Part shown: one piece after another, positions 40,500-49,883 of the stretch
How positions within the stretch are numbered: the stretch's first letter is position 1
How the letters are laid out: each line of letters opens with the position of its first letter
NCBI GenBank assembly: GCA_024636445.1
Contig: JAGXHE010000181.1
Location: forward strand, 1-50,411
Origin: Sulfitobacter sp.
GTDB lineage: Bacteria; Pseudomonadota; Alphaproteobacteria; Rhodobacterales; Rhodobacteraceae
Length of the DNA stretch: 50,411 bases
Reading direction: 5' to 3'
Position numbers and translations under genes: made by a program
The notes under the pieces: model-generated
What the model was told of the DNA's origin: nothing
Databases searched by the model: none
Seen by the model: only the letters and a program-made list of their open reading frames with translations

Positions 40500-41267
40500 T
40501 CCAACTGGCTCCGCCATGCGCCCACTGCCACGACGGACGGTCTCACGTATCAGCTCGATGATGTTACTCCCGGCCCTTTGCCGCCAATGGCTGGTATTGC
40601 CGATGCCGCGGGGCGGCATCACCAAACTAGTCATTCATGTCCCGCGCAGCATCTCCACAGAACGAATGACCGGAAGGCGAGACCTTCCCGCCATTTGTAG
40701 CGGGTGCAGCTTAGCCCGACCAGATCGACCGAAACGCGCATGGAGCGGATGGTGCAATGAGGCGATGGAGAGATCGGAGCAGCGACAGCACGCCGTCCCC
40801 ACAGGTCTCTCGCAGATCCTGAACCATTGGCTTATGCTGCGGCGCAGCAAGAGAGGCCCAATGAGCATTTTCCTGACTATGGGCCAGCATCACAGCGCAG
40901 AGGGCCCCGAACACCATGCGCAGCCGTCGATACGTTTCAGACCGCAAGCGCGCGATGTAACCCACATTTTCAGGCCTCTTGGGCCACCAGCGTACGGAAT
41001 TGTTCTGCAAGATTGTGCGTTTCATATCCGTCCCTTTGCTGCAAACGCCAGACGGCCAGCCATCTGAGTCCAGTGTTCTACCCTACCAGATGTCCACCAA
41101 ATCCACCTTGAAATCTCACTTATGGGCGCAAACGGTTCAGGCACATGAAGGGGGGCCTTGCATGGGGCACAGAATTTGTTTGCTCTGGCCACGCCTTCGG
41201 GTCACGGTAAAGCTGCGCCGCGCAAGGACTACAAATTGAAGCACCCTTTGAACCAGGCCGTTCCGAC

Positions 41268-42245
41268 ATGAAGATATACTCGAGCACCCCGGCAAGGCTG
41301 GAAATCTACCATCGACCCGTATTTTGGGCGGTTGTCTTCGGTTGTATTCTCTTTGGTCTGGCCGGATGGGGCCTCGCGGGACTTCTGGAGGGCGAGTGGA
41401 TGGCTGCCCTTATTGCTGTTGGTCTCGGCGCGGTGATGGGGTGGCTGGTGTTCCGACAACTCCTGATCAGCTTTTCACTTGTGCTGGACCGTGACGCAGA
41501 TGGCATCACCTACAACGACACCAAGGGCGTGCGGATCGACACCCCACTGTCGCGTCTGACATCGGTGGCCTGCGACGCCAAGCTTGATACCGATAACGGT
41601 GAAGCGCAAAGGGCGCTCGTCTTGCATCTGGATGATGCCGGTGAACCGGCGCAGATACGCCTTGCTGCGTTTAAATTGCGAACTGAGGATGTTCTGGACT
41701 GCGAGCATGCCATCAACCAGTGGCTGGGGCAGAAAGCCGTGGCTGTGGCCGTGGCCGAAAAACAGAGGCTGGAGATCGCGGTTCCCGTGCTGCCTCTTGC
41801 ATGGCTGGCAATCGCAGCTTGTGCTTTCGTTATTCTCAACGCGCCGGTGGCCCTGCTGTCAGGTGAGGTAGTACGGGCGGCGCTGTTGATCGCAATTGGT
41901 GGTGGAGCGGGATATGTCTGGTTGGAAAAGGTGCTGGTTCGGCTGGATCTGACTTTCGACCCGGCGGCTGGTGTGATCTCGATGAAGCGCAGCAATATGC
42001 TGGGCACGACGACGTGGACACTGCCGCTGCGGCATTTCGACGGGGCTGAACTGATAGAACAGGCCCGTGTCAAAATGGTACAGACCTCGAACAAGCGCAG
42101 CGCGAATGTGGACCTGCTGTTCCGCAACACCCGCCCGAACATGACCATCAGCCTGTCCCCATTTGGCATGCGCGAGACAGAGGCAAAGCGGATAACATCT
42201 CAGATCAATGCGTGGTTGCAAGATTTGGGTGAGCCGAAGGCATGA
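41268..42245 (+). CDS. hypothetical membrane protein with two internal repeat modules
   Basis: 325 aa; two (2 TM + beta-rich domain) halves each ending in an IN-WL helix (HAINQWLGQKA; SQINAWLQDLG). Confidence 0.8.
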   Translation: MKIYSSTPARLEIYHRPVFWAVVFGCILFGLAGWGLAGLLEGEWMAALIAVGLGAVMGWLVFRQLLISFSLVLDRDADGITYNDTKGVRIDTPLSRLTSVACDAKLDTDNGEAQRALVLHLDDAGEPAQIRLAAFKLRTEDVLDCEHAINQWLGQKAVAVAVAEKQRLEIAVPVLPLAWLAIAACAFVILNAPVALLSGEVVRAALLIAIGGGAGYVWLEKVLVRLDLTFDPAAGVISMKRSNMLGTTTWTLPLRHFDGAELIEQARVKMVQTSNKRSANVDLLFRNTRPNMTISLSPFGMRETEAKRITSQINAWLQDLGEPKA

Positions 42246-42724
42246 GCGTGCAAACCGATACTCCAGAAAAGCTGGTGATTTCCGTGCAGCTGCCGCGTTT
42301 TTTGTTGTGGGTCATGGGGTTTCCCGTCGGAGTCATTGTTCTGGTGGGGTTGTCCGAGGTGGTTTCGGGCAGTGCGGCCACCGGCCTGATGCTGATCGTC
42401 GTATTCGGTGGGTTCTTCGGCTGGGCCTTTCTGCGGATATCCGAACGCGCCGACCTTGTGCTGGATGCGCAGGCGGGCACGGTCCGTCTGTCCCGGCGAA
42501 GCTTGGCAGGCACGCGGTCCGCAGAATTCAATCTAGCTGATCTGGACAGCGCAGAATTGTCGCGCAACCCCCGCCGTGGGAGTGGTGCAATAGACCTTGT
42601 GTTCACCAATACACGGCCTGCGACCCGCATTCCTGTCACTGGCTGGGGGGTCTCGCGGGGCAGCATGGCGCCATTGGCCCAGACGATCAACGACTGGCTG
42701 GCACAATTGCAGGCCCGCCACTAA
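42242..42724 (+). CDS. hypothetical membrane protein, single-module paralogue of the upstream gene
   Basis: 160 aa; 2 TM + RADLVLDAQAGTVRLSRRSLAG...IDLVFTNTRPATRIPV...QTINDWLAQLQ; 4-nt overlap with the upstream gene. Confidence 0.8.
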   Translation: MSVQTDTPEKLVISVQLPRFLLWVMGFPVGVIVLVGLSEVVSGSAATGLMLIVVFGGFFGWAFLRISERADLVLDAQAGTVRLSRRSLAGTRSAEFNLADLDSAELSRNPRRGSGAIDLVFTNTRPATRIPVTGWGVSRGSMAPLAQTINDWLAQLQARH

Positions 42725-42791
42725 ATCGGTGAAAGGCAAAGCATGACGCCTGCACCACCACATTGAAAATGGCTAACAGGAAGGAAACATC

Positions 42792-43313
42792 ATGGTTCGC
42801 CTATTGAGTGCAATCCCCGCATTTTTGATGTTGACAGCACCCGTCTTCGCGCAAGAGGATCTTCAGACCATCGGCCAGATCGAAGCAGTGTTCGATGGCG
42901 AAACCCTGTCTCAGTCCACCGCCAGCTTTCTCGCAGAGGGTAAGCGCGAGGGCACCGCCTCGCTGATCACCGTGAGCGGATATACCAGCCTGTCGATTTA
43001 TGCCGTGGAAGGCCGACCGATCTCGATCGAAGTCATGTATAGGGCCACCCCGACACCTGACCTCTCGTCACGGCCGCTTGACGTGACAATCAGCTACTTC
43101 CCGACCGGCTTGTCACCCTACTGGACCTCAGAAGGCGCACCCGAACAGGCACAGATTGCATTCGAGGCTCTCGAAACCGCCACAGATAGAGCATCCGCAC
43201 GTGGCACGTTCGAGGCGGTTCTATGCCTCGTCGCGAAATTGGGCGAACAGGCGGATATTGAAAACTGCAAACCCATAACTGGTCGCTTCGACACCCAGTT
43301 GATACTGGACTGA
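42792..43313 (+). CDS. hypothetical secreted protein
   Basis: Signal peptide MVRLLSAIPAFLMLTAPVFAQ; 173 aa. Confidence 0.75.
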   Translation: MVRLLSAIPAFLMLTAPVFAQEDLQTIGQIEAVFDGETLSQSTASFLAEGKREGTASLITVSGYTSLSIYAVEGRPISIEVMYRATPTPDLSSRPLDVTISYFPTGLSPYWTSEGAPEQAQIAFEALETATDRASARGTFEAVLCLVAKLGEQADIENCKPITGRFDTQLILD

Positions 43314-43374
43314 CGCTTCACCTCCCACAAACCGGGGGCAGCCCCGCGCAAGCGGGCCAATCAAGGAAATCATA

Positions 43375-43752
43375 ATGCAATCACTCCTTCGGCGATGCGC
43401 CAGCCTTGTCCTTGTCAGTTTTTTAGCCTTGCCCTTGGCCGCAGTGGCCGAGACCCGCGCTTGGCTGCCCGAAGGCATCACCCTCCCCGATGAGCACGAA
43501 GTCATGCTCGATCAGCAAATTGGCTCTTTCACGCATATCCTGCAGATTCTGGTAGTGACAGACCCTTCACCCCTGTTTGACGACTGGCAGGCCGCACTTG
43601 TCGCTGGCGGTTACAAGGTGAATGACAGCATGCTTTTTGACGGGCGGCTCTTGTTCTCTGGCGTCGGGGTCGAATCTGGTCAGATTGCCGTTCAGAAGTT
43701 TGATGAGGCTGAATTCATGATTCAGATTGATACGAGTCTCGCCGCCGAGTGA
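43375..43752 (+). CDS. hypothetical secreted protein
   Basis: Signal peptide MQSLLRRCASLVLVSFLALPLAAVAE; 125 aa. Confidence 0.72.
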   Translation: MQSLLRRCASLVLVSFLALPLAAVAETRAWLPEGITLPDEHEVMLDQQIGSFTHILQILVVTDPSPLFDDWQAALVAGGYKVNDSMLFDGRLLFSGVGVESGQIAVQKFDEAEFMIQIDTSLAAE

Positions 43753-43811
43753 TCGGAGCAAATCAAAATGACGCGGCGCATTGCTGTGCCACGTCACCCA
43801 GCCATTTCGCA

Positions 43812-45122
43812 TCAGCCCAGCCAGTTGGGAAGGAACAGGACGATCTCGGGGAAGGCGATCAGCAACGCCACGATCAGCAGGTCGATCACCACAAACCAGA
43901 AAACCCCCCTAAAGATCGTGGTCAGTGACGCAGTGTTGCCCACCACGCCTTTGATCACGAACACGTTCATCCCCATTGGCGGCGTGATCATCCCGATCTC
44001 AAGCATTTTGACCAGCACGACCCCGAACCACAGCAGACTATAGCCTGTCTCGTCAACCAAAGGCAGAACGATGGGCAGCGTCAAAAGCATGGCGCCCACG
44101 GGTTCCAGCATCATCCCCAGCACCAGATAGACAACCACCACGCCGACCATGATCAGGACCGGCGACACGCCGAAGGCCAGTATCGAAGACGACAGCGCGT
44201 CGCCAATGCCCGACAGCGCCAGAAAGCGTGTCAGCAGGCTTGCACCCACCGCGATGATCAACAGCGCTGCGGTGGTTGTGATCGTCTCGACCAGCGCCAT
44301 GCGCACAGCCTTGAACGTCAGTGTCCGGTTCAATGCTGCCACAATCATCGACAACAACGCCCCGATGGCCCCCGCTTCGGTCGGAGTAAAGGCTCCACCA
44401 AAGAGGCCCGCGAAAACGCCGATCACGATCAGCAAGACTGGCCATGTTTGACCCAACGCCTTGATCTTTTCTGCCCGCGTCGCTTTGTTGCCATCCACCG
44501 GCGGCGCAAGGCTGGGGTTAATTTTCACCCGAACGATGATCAGCAGCACGTAAGCGGCGAGCGTGATCATCCCGACGACAAGCCCGCCCAGAAACAACTG
44601 GCTGACCGACTGGCGCGAGATGATACCATACAGGATCATCAGGATGGACGGCGGAATGAGCGCACCGATGGTACCCGCAGCGGCGACCGTTCCGGTTGCC
44701 AGTTCCGCGCTGTACCTGTTGCGTATCATTTCAGGCACCGCAATCTTACCCATTGCAGCAGAGCACGCCACCGACGATCCGGTCACCGCGGCAAAGCCTG
44801 CACAGCCAAAAACCGACGCAATCGCAAGCCCTCCGGGAAGACCGGACAACCATACCTGCGCAGCACTGAACAGCCCTTGGGTCAGGCGTGTGTGATAGCA
44901 GATAAAGCCCATCATCAAAAATGCGGGGATCGAACTGAGAACCCAGCTGTTGGCAAAGTTATAGGGCACGATGCCCAGCGATCCCCACGCGATGTTCCAG
45001 CTGAACATCGACCACAGGCCACCAAAGGAAACTGCGATCAGCGACACTCCGATCGGCACGCGCATCAGTATCAAAAAGAACAGAGCGCCGACAAACAGGC
45101 CGGCAATTTGGATGTCAGACAT
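43812..45122 (-). CDS. dctM: TRAP transporter large permease (DctM)
   Basis: MSDIQIAGLFVGALFFLILMRVPIGVSLIAVSFGGLW...; 436 aa, about 12 TM; next to DctQ and DctP. Confidence 0.93.
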   Translation of the reverse strand: MSDIQIAGLFVGALFFLILMRVPIGVSLIAVSFGGLWSMFSWNIAWGSLGIVPYNFANSWVLSSIPAFLMMGFICYHTRLTQGLFSAAQVWLSGLPGGLAIASVFGCAGFAAVTGSSVACSAAMGKIAVPEMIRNRYSAELATGTVAAAGTIGALIPPSILMILYGIISRQSVSQLFLGGLVVGMITLAAYVLLIIVRVKINPSLAPPVDGNKATRAEKIKALGQTWPVLLIVIGVFAGLFGGAFTPTEAGAIGALLSMIVAALNRTLTFKAVRMALVETITTTAALLIIAVGASLLTRFLALSGIGDALSSSILAFGVSPVLIMVGVVVVYLVLGMMLEPVGAMLLTLPIVLPLVDETGYSLLWFGVVLVKMLEIGMITPPMGMNVFVIKGVVGNTASLTTIFRGVFWFVVIDLLIVALLIAFPEIVLFLPNWLG

Positions 45123-45666
45123 TGGGCTGTTCTTCCGAAAGGTAAGGGTCTTCGATGGTCACGAGACTAAGTCCGCTGTCCTTGCCGGTAATCATTGCGA
45201 TCAGCTTCCAGACCGACACAAGCGCCATCATCCCGAAGCCGACAGGCAGATAGAAATAGGTGGGCCATGTCAGGATTTTGCCACCCGCCTCGATCGAATA
45301 GGCACCGGTGGCGTATTTCGCCATCGCCTCTTGGCCCGTCCGCACGGCAACGGCAACGGTGACAATCGCGGTGACCAGCGTTGCGAAAAAAAGCAGGACC
45401 GTCTGGATTTTGTCAGGAAAGCGTTCGACCAGAAGTTCGACTGCGATGTGACTGTCTTTCTGCTCGACCAACCCAAGCGGCAGAAACGCAATCGCGACCA
45501 TATAAAAGGCCGAAACGTACAGGATCGTTGCATTCAGTGGCTGCTCAAAGACATAGCGCATCGTGACGTCAGCCGACACATGCAGCACCATCAGCAATAC
45601 CAGAATACCCGCGATACCAGACGCACCGGCATTGATCCCCGAGATCAACTTGCCAATGGGTTTCAT
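45115..45666 (-). CDS. dctQ: TRAP transporter small permease (DctQ)
   Basis: MKPIGKLISGINAGASGIAGILVLLMVLHVSADVTMRYVF...; four TM; overlaps dctM. Confidence 0.9.
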   Translation of the reverse strand: MKPIGKLISGINAGASGIAGILVLLMVLHVSADVTMRYVFEQPLNATILYVSAFYMVAIAFLPLGLVEQKDSHIAVELLVERFPDKIQTVLLFFATLVTAIVTVAVAVRTGQEAMAKYATGAYSIEAGGKILTWPTYFYLPVGFGMMALVSVWKLIAMITGKDSGLSLVTIEDPYLSEEQPNV

Positions 45667-45738
45667 AAGAAATCCCTCACTCATCAGTCTGAACAGGAAA
45701 AGGGGCACCCTTGAACAAAGGTGCCCCGACACGAAAGT

Positions 45739-46899
45739 TTACTGTGCGTAGGTCGCAGGATCGACCTTCGAGATCACCTCGTCCCAATACAACTGCTGCA
45801 GCTGCTCCTTGGAGTCGATGTCGGCAACCAAACCGTACCATTTTTCCAAAATGGGCTGAAATTCAGCCGTGATCTCGTTTGCCCGCTCGACGCCGTATGT
45901 CTCGCGGAACAGATCGGATACGATGGCCAGATCTTCGCGTGCAAAATCCTTGACCGCTGTGGCCAGTTCGGCTTCGGGTTGCAGAATGTTGATGCCGTTC
46001 TCTTTGGCGTGCTGGATGGCAGCAGCATCATCGCTGTAGAAACCCCAAGTCGTGCTTGCGGTCATTTGCGCACCACCCCAAAGCAGCGCCTCGCGCTGTT
46101 CGTTGGTCAGCGACGTCCAGCGGTCGGCGTTGATGTTGGCCGACGCAACGCCAGCAAAAGCACCGCCCGGAACAGCCAGCGTGATGTCGGTGACGACTTC
46201 GTGCAGGCTATAGTTGGTCAGCTCAGGTGCGCTGAGCATGGCACAATCGAGGATGCCTTGGTCCAGGCCTTCGTACACCTCGTTGACAGGCAGACGCACA
46301 CCTTGGGCTCCGAATTTTTCAGCAAAACGCACAAACCCGGCGCCGCCCGCACGCAGACGCTTGCCTGCCAGATCCTCAATCGAAGTGACCTGAACGTCTT
46401 TGCAAAGCAGGTTATACAGCGGGGTCACGCCGCCACCGGTGTAGACCTGATTTTGTGCCTGGAACTCCGCCAGACATTCAGGGCAGTCGTTGAACGTGTA
46501 TTCCAGCATTGCGCCAGTATAGGCCAACGGCTCTTTGCCCGTCGGGTTTTCGGCCAGCGTGATCAGCAGGTTCAATTCGTGCAGGAACAGGTTCGTGCTG
46601 TATTCTGCGGGCAAATAGGGCGTCAGGACGAAACCCACATCGGCCAGACCGTCACGCACGCCGGGGCTGGTTTCCGACAGGCTTAGCAGTGACATCGGGA
46701 ACCCGGTGATCGAAAGCGAACCTTCAGAGCGTTCTTCCACAGCTTTCTTGTAGTCGGCTACACCGATGCCAATGGCCGAGCTTTCGGGGTATCCGTAAGC
46801 AAAGTTCAGGCTTTCCTGCGCCATTGCCGGCGCGGCGATAGCCGAGGCCATACCCATTGCGACGGCTGCGATTGCGAGTGATGGTTTTCTGTAAGTCAT
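45739..46899 (-). CDS. dctP: TRAP transporter substrate-binding protein (DctP family)
   Basis: Signal peptide ..AAPAMAQESLNFAYGYPESSAIGIGVADYKKAVEERSEG; SIEDLAGKRLRAGGAGFVRFAEKFGAQGVRLPVNEVYEGLDQGILD. Confidence 0.93.
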   Translation of the reverse strand: MTYRKPSLAIAAVAMGMASAIAAPAMAQESLNFAYGYPESSAIGIGVADYKKAVEERSEGSLSITGFPMSLLSLSETSPGVRDGLADVGFVLTPYLPAEYSTNLFLHELNLLITLAENPTGKEPLAYTGAMLEYTFNDCPECLAEFQAQNQVYTGGGVTPLYNLLCKDVQVTSIEDLAGKRLRAGGAGFVRFAEKFGAQGVRLPVNEVYEGLDQGILDCAMLSAPELTNYSLHEVVTDITLAVPGGAFAGVASANINADRWTSLTNEQREALLWGGAQMTASTTWGFYSDDAAAIQHAKENGINILQPEAELATAVKDFAREDLAIVSDLFRETYGVERANEITAEFQPILEKWYGLVADIDSKEQLQQLYWDEVISKVDPATYAQ

Positions 46900-47191
46900 T
46901 AAAGCTCCTCCCGAGCATTTTTCATCTACATGCCGAAGTCGCGGCAATGGTGTTTCCTCGGTGCATGCCGCAGCAAGATTTCCCCTGCGCCGCCTGCCAG
47001 GCTCCTCCCAAAAGCACTTCAGCAAAAACATTCCGACTGGTACGTATGAACATCAACGAGACGCTCCGAGTGTCAACCCACGTCCCTGCGTCACAATTCA
47101 TAAAGCTTGCACACAGGGGGTAAAAACTGCCCGTATAGGTGAATACCCCGCAAGCGCGCGCTGCTTGTTTCCAAAAAATACGGACCATCTG

Positions 47192-47824
47192 ATGACAGCG
47201 ACAGAGCACATACCGACCAAACGCCAACTTGCCAGCCAGCAAGAGATTATTCAGGCTGCAGCCTCGTGTTTCATGAAATACGGATTGGACAAGGCCACGA
47301 TGAAAGACATGGCCCGCGAGTTGGGATCATCCAAAGGCCGCGTCTATCATCACTTCGATTCCAAAAACGAAATTTTCTTCGAGGTGTACCGTCAGGCCAT
47401 GCAATTTTGTTTCGACGCGGTGCTACCTATCGTAAACCAGCCCATGGCCGCAGATGAAAAGCTGCTGAAAATGGCCAAGGCGCACGCAATGGTAATGATG
47501 GAAACCCTGCCGTTTCAACGCAGCATCCGTCAGGGTGTGAACGTCTACCTGCACGGACACAAAATCGGCGCCGAACGCGAGGTGCTGAACGCATTGATTG
47601 CGCGGCGCAACGATTACGAAGACCTGTACCGCGCGGTGCTGCAACAAGGCGTCGAAGACGGCACCCTGTCGACGCCTGATGTCGCGATCGCAGGCCGCGC
47701 CATTATGGGTGCTTTGAACTCGTTGGTCGATTGGTACCGCGTCCGCCCCGATCAATGCCGCGCCGACCAGATAAGGATCGCCGACACGATGGCCGAAACG
47801 ATCATCAAAGGGCTGTCCGCCTAA
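47192..47824 (+). CDS. TetR/AcrR family transcriptional regulator
   Basis: QLASQQEIIQAAASCFMKYGLDKATMKDMARELGSSKGRVYHHFDSKNEIFFEVY N-terminal HTH. Confidence 0.93.
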   Translation: MTATEHIPTKRQLASQQEIIQAAASCFMKYGLDKATMKDMARELGSSKGRVYHHFDSKNEIFFEVYRQAMQFCFDAVLPIVNQPMAADEKLLKMAKAHAMVMMETLPFQRSIRQGVNVYLHGHKIGAEREVLNALIARRNDYEDLYRAVLQQGVEDGTLSTPDVAIAGRAIMGALNSLVDWYRVRPDQCRADQIRIADTMAETIIKGLSA

Positions 47825-49416
47825 ACCAAATTGCGCAGCGTTTTCTTCACGATCTTGCCATTGGCGTTTCTGGGCAGCGGGTTGGCGCAGAAGGTCACGA
47901 AGTCGGGCGTTTTGTAATCAGCCAGATGCGCCGCACAATGCGCCTTTACCGCAGCGGCATCCAAGGCGGGGTCACTGCTGTGTACAAAAATATGCAGCTT
48001 TTCCCCCAAAACCGGATCAGGCTGTCCAATGGCCGCGCATTCGATCACCGACGGGTGGGCCGTCAGCGTATTCTCCACCTCTGCGCTGTAAATGTTATAG
48101 CCGCCGCGAATGATCATATCCTTGCTGCGGTCGTGCAAACGCACAAAACCCTGGGCGTCCCGCGATCCGACGTCACCACTTTTCCAAAAGCCGTCCTGAA
48201 ATTCCTGTGCTGTCTTTTCGGGATTGTTCCAATAGCCCGGCACAACCATCGGCCCCTTGATCCACATTTCGCCCGGCGCGTCCGTCTCTACATCGCGACC
48301 ATCAGCATCGACAATCCGGATTTCGCCACAGGGCACGGCAATGCCGATGCTGTCCGCCCGTTCGACCCCCAGTCCCAGCGGCAAAATCGTAGCGGGCGAG
48401 GTCAGCTCAGTCGCGCCATAAGCGTTGACGAGGACCAGATCAGGCAGCTTTTCCGTCAGCGCGCGAATGGTCGATTCCGCCATTGGCGCACCGCCATACC
48501 CCCCGATCCGCCAATGCGACAGATCATGATCCGCCACGTTGCATCGCAGCAAAAACAGGTTGTACATCGTCGGCACCATCAGTGTCTGCGTGACCTTTTC
48601 GCGCGCAGCAAGGGCCAGAAAATCCTCCGCCTTGAACGCCCGCATGATCACACTGCATCCCGAAGTGCGCAGCATGGTAAACAGCGTCGCCACCAATCCG
48701 GTCACATGCGATGCGGGCACTGCCAGCAAAGACCGCTCGCCCTCGCCCAGATCCATGCACAGCTCGAAGTGCATGGCAGAGTGGATGATGTTGAGATGGG
48801 TCAGCATCGCGCCCTTGGGCTGCCCCGTGGTGCCAGACGTGTAAAGAATGACGGCCGTGTCCTCCTCGTCAATCTGAACAGGAGGGAGCATTTCACCAGA
48901 CGCAATCAGTGTTTCATAGCCTCGCGAACCCGCTGCCTGCCCACCGACGCTCAGCCGGTACTGCAACGCAGGCGTGCTTTCGGCATCAGGTAATCTATCA
49001 GCAATATCAGCATCATGAAACAAAACAGTGGCGCCGCAATCGTTCAGTATATGCTGCAATTCCGGCGTTTGCTCGCGTACATTGATCGGAACGGCAATCG
49101 CACCCATGCGAAGACTGGCCAGCAAAACGATCAAAAATTCCGGCCCGTTGCCCAACAGCAAAGCCACCCGCGCGCCCTTACCCAGACCAAGTCTGACAAG
49201 GCCAGCGGCCACGGCTTTGATCTGGTCATCAAGCTGACGATAGCTAAGACGCAGGTCGTCACAGACCAACGCCTCGGCATGCGGGTTGCGCATAACAGCC
49301 TGCTGCACCATCGCATTCAGATCACTGGGACGATCAGAAAAACACTTGATATTGGAGCGCGCAAAGTGCGTCTCTTCAGAAATCCTGTCGGTTATGTGTG
49401 TGGGCCAGCTTTGCAT
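47821..49416 (-). CDS. class I adenylate-forming acyl-CoA synthetase/ligase
   Basis: AVILYTSGTTGQPKGAMLTH, NAYGATELTSPAT, GFWKSGDVGSRDAQGFVRLHDRSKDMIIRGGYNIYSAEVE, LPRNANGKIVKKTL. Confidence 0.94.
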   Translation of the reverse strand: MQSWPTHITDRISEETHFARSNIKCFSDRPSDLNAMVQQAVMRNPHAEALVCDDLRLSYRQLDDQIKAVAAGLVRLGLGKGARVALLLGNGPEFLIVLLASLRMGAIAVPINVREQTPELQHILNDCGATVLFHDADIADRLPDAESTPALQYRLSVGGQAAGSRGYETLIASGEMLPPVQIDEEDTAVILYTSGTTGQPKGAMLTHLNIIHSAMHFELCMDLGEGERSLLAVPASHVTGLVATLFTMLRTSGCSVIMRAFKAEDFLALAAREKVTQTLMVPTMYNLFLLRCNVADHDLSHWRIGGYGGAPMAESTIRALTEKLPDLVLVNAYGATELTSPATILPLGLGVERADSIGIAVPCGEIRIVDADGRDVETDAPGEMWIKGPMVVPGYWNNPEKTAQEFQDGFWKSGDVGSRDAQGFVRLHDRSKDMIIRGGYNIYSAEVENTLTAHPSVIECAAIGQPDPVLGEKLHIFVHSSDPALDAAAVKAHCAAHLADYKTPDFVTFCANPLPRNANGKIVKKTLRNLV

Positions 49417-49489
49417 GAACGGTCCTCCAAGCTCATTTCGGCACACCGTTGCAACCATCGTTTAAGAGTTTCAACACAGGATGTGAGGT

Positions 49490-49687
49490 GAGCAGTCATT
49501 CCGCTACGTCTTACCCCCTGAACAGCTCCACTGCCGAAATTGCGGCATAAAGGGATTCAACCTCCCGGTTCAGATTATCTATTGGGGCCTTGTTTTCCTA
49601 AAGCCATTGCTGATCGTCGGCGGCTGGTTGACGCTGCTGCACGCCCGCGAGGCGCAGCGGGTCGCAGAGGCGCGGTGGCCCGGTTAA
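49490..49687 (+). pseudogene. coding-like remnant of a small zinc-finger plus TM protein, no in-frame ATG
   Basis: EQSFRYVLPPEQLHCRNCGIKGFNLPVQIIYWGLVFLKPLLIVGGWLTLLHAREAQRVAEARWPG*; in-frame TGA immediately upstream. Confidence 0.35.
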
Positions 49688-49883
49688 CTGTCAGCTTGTT
49701 GTGTGCGACCCAGACCAGCAACAAGATTGGGCGGCGACGGCCGCACTGCGGGACCTAGTGAACCCTAGAGGCGCATTCACAACTGCGTTTGAAGACTTTT
49801 CAGGTTCGACCGCGTCGATACCGGGCTTTGGCGAGACCATACTATCGCCGCCCGCAGCCCCAACCCAATGATAAAGGCCGCCT

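Noticed and set aside
40381-41067. 228-aa plus-strand ORF in the decayed island
   Set aside because: Composition and lack of motifs suggest a chance frame; the zinc-ribbon signal is in a different plus frame (40188-40499).
45739-47031. 430-aa version of DctP starting at 47031
   Set aside because: The signal peptide begins at MTYRKPSLAIAAVAMG (46899); the extra residues have no signal character and would displace it.
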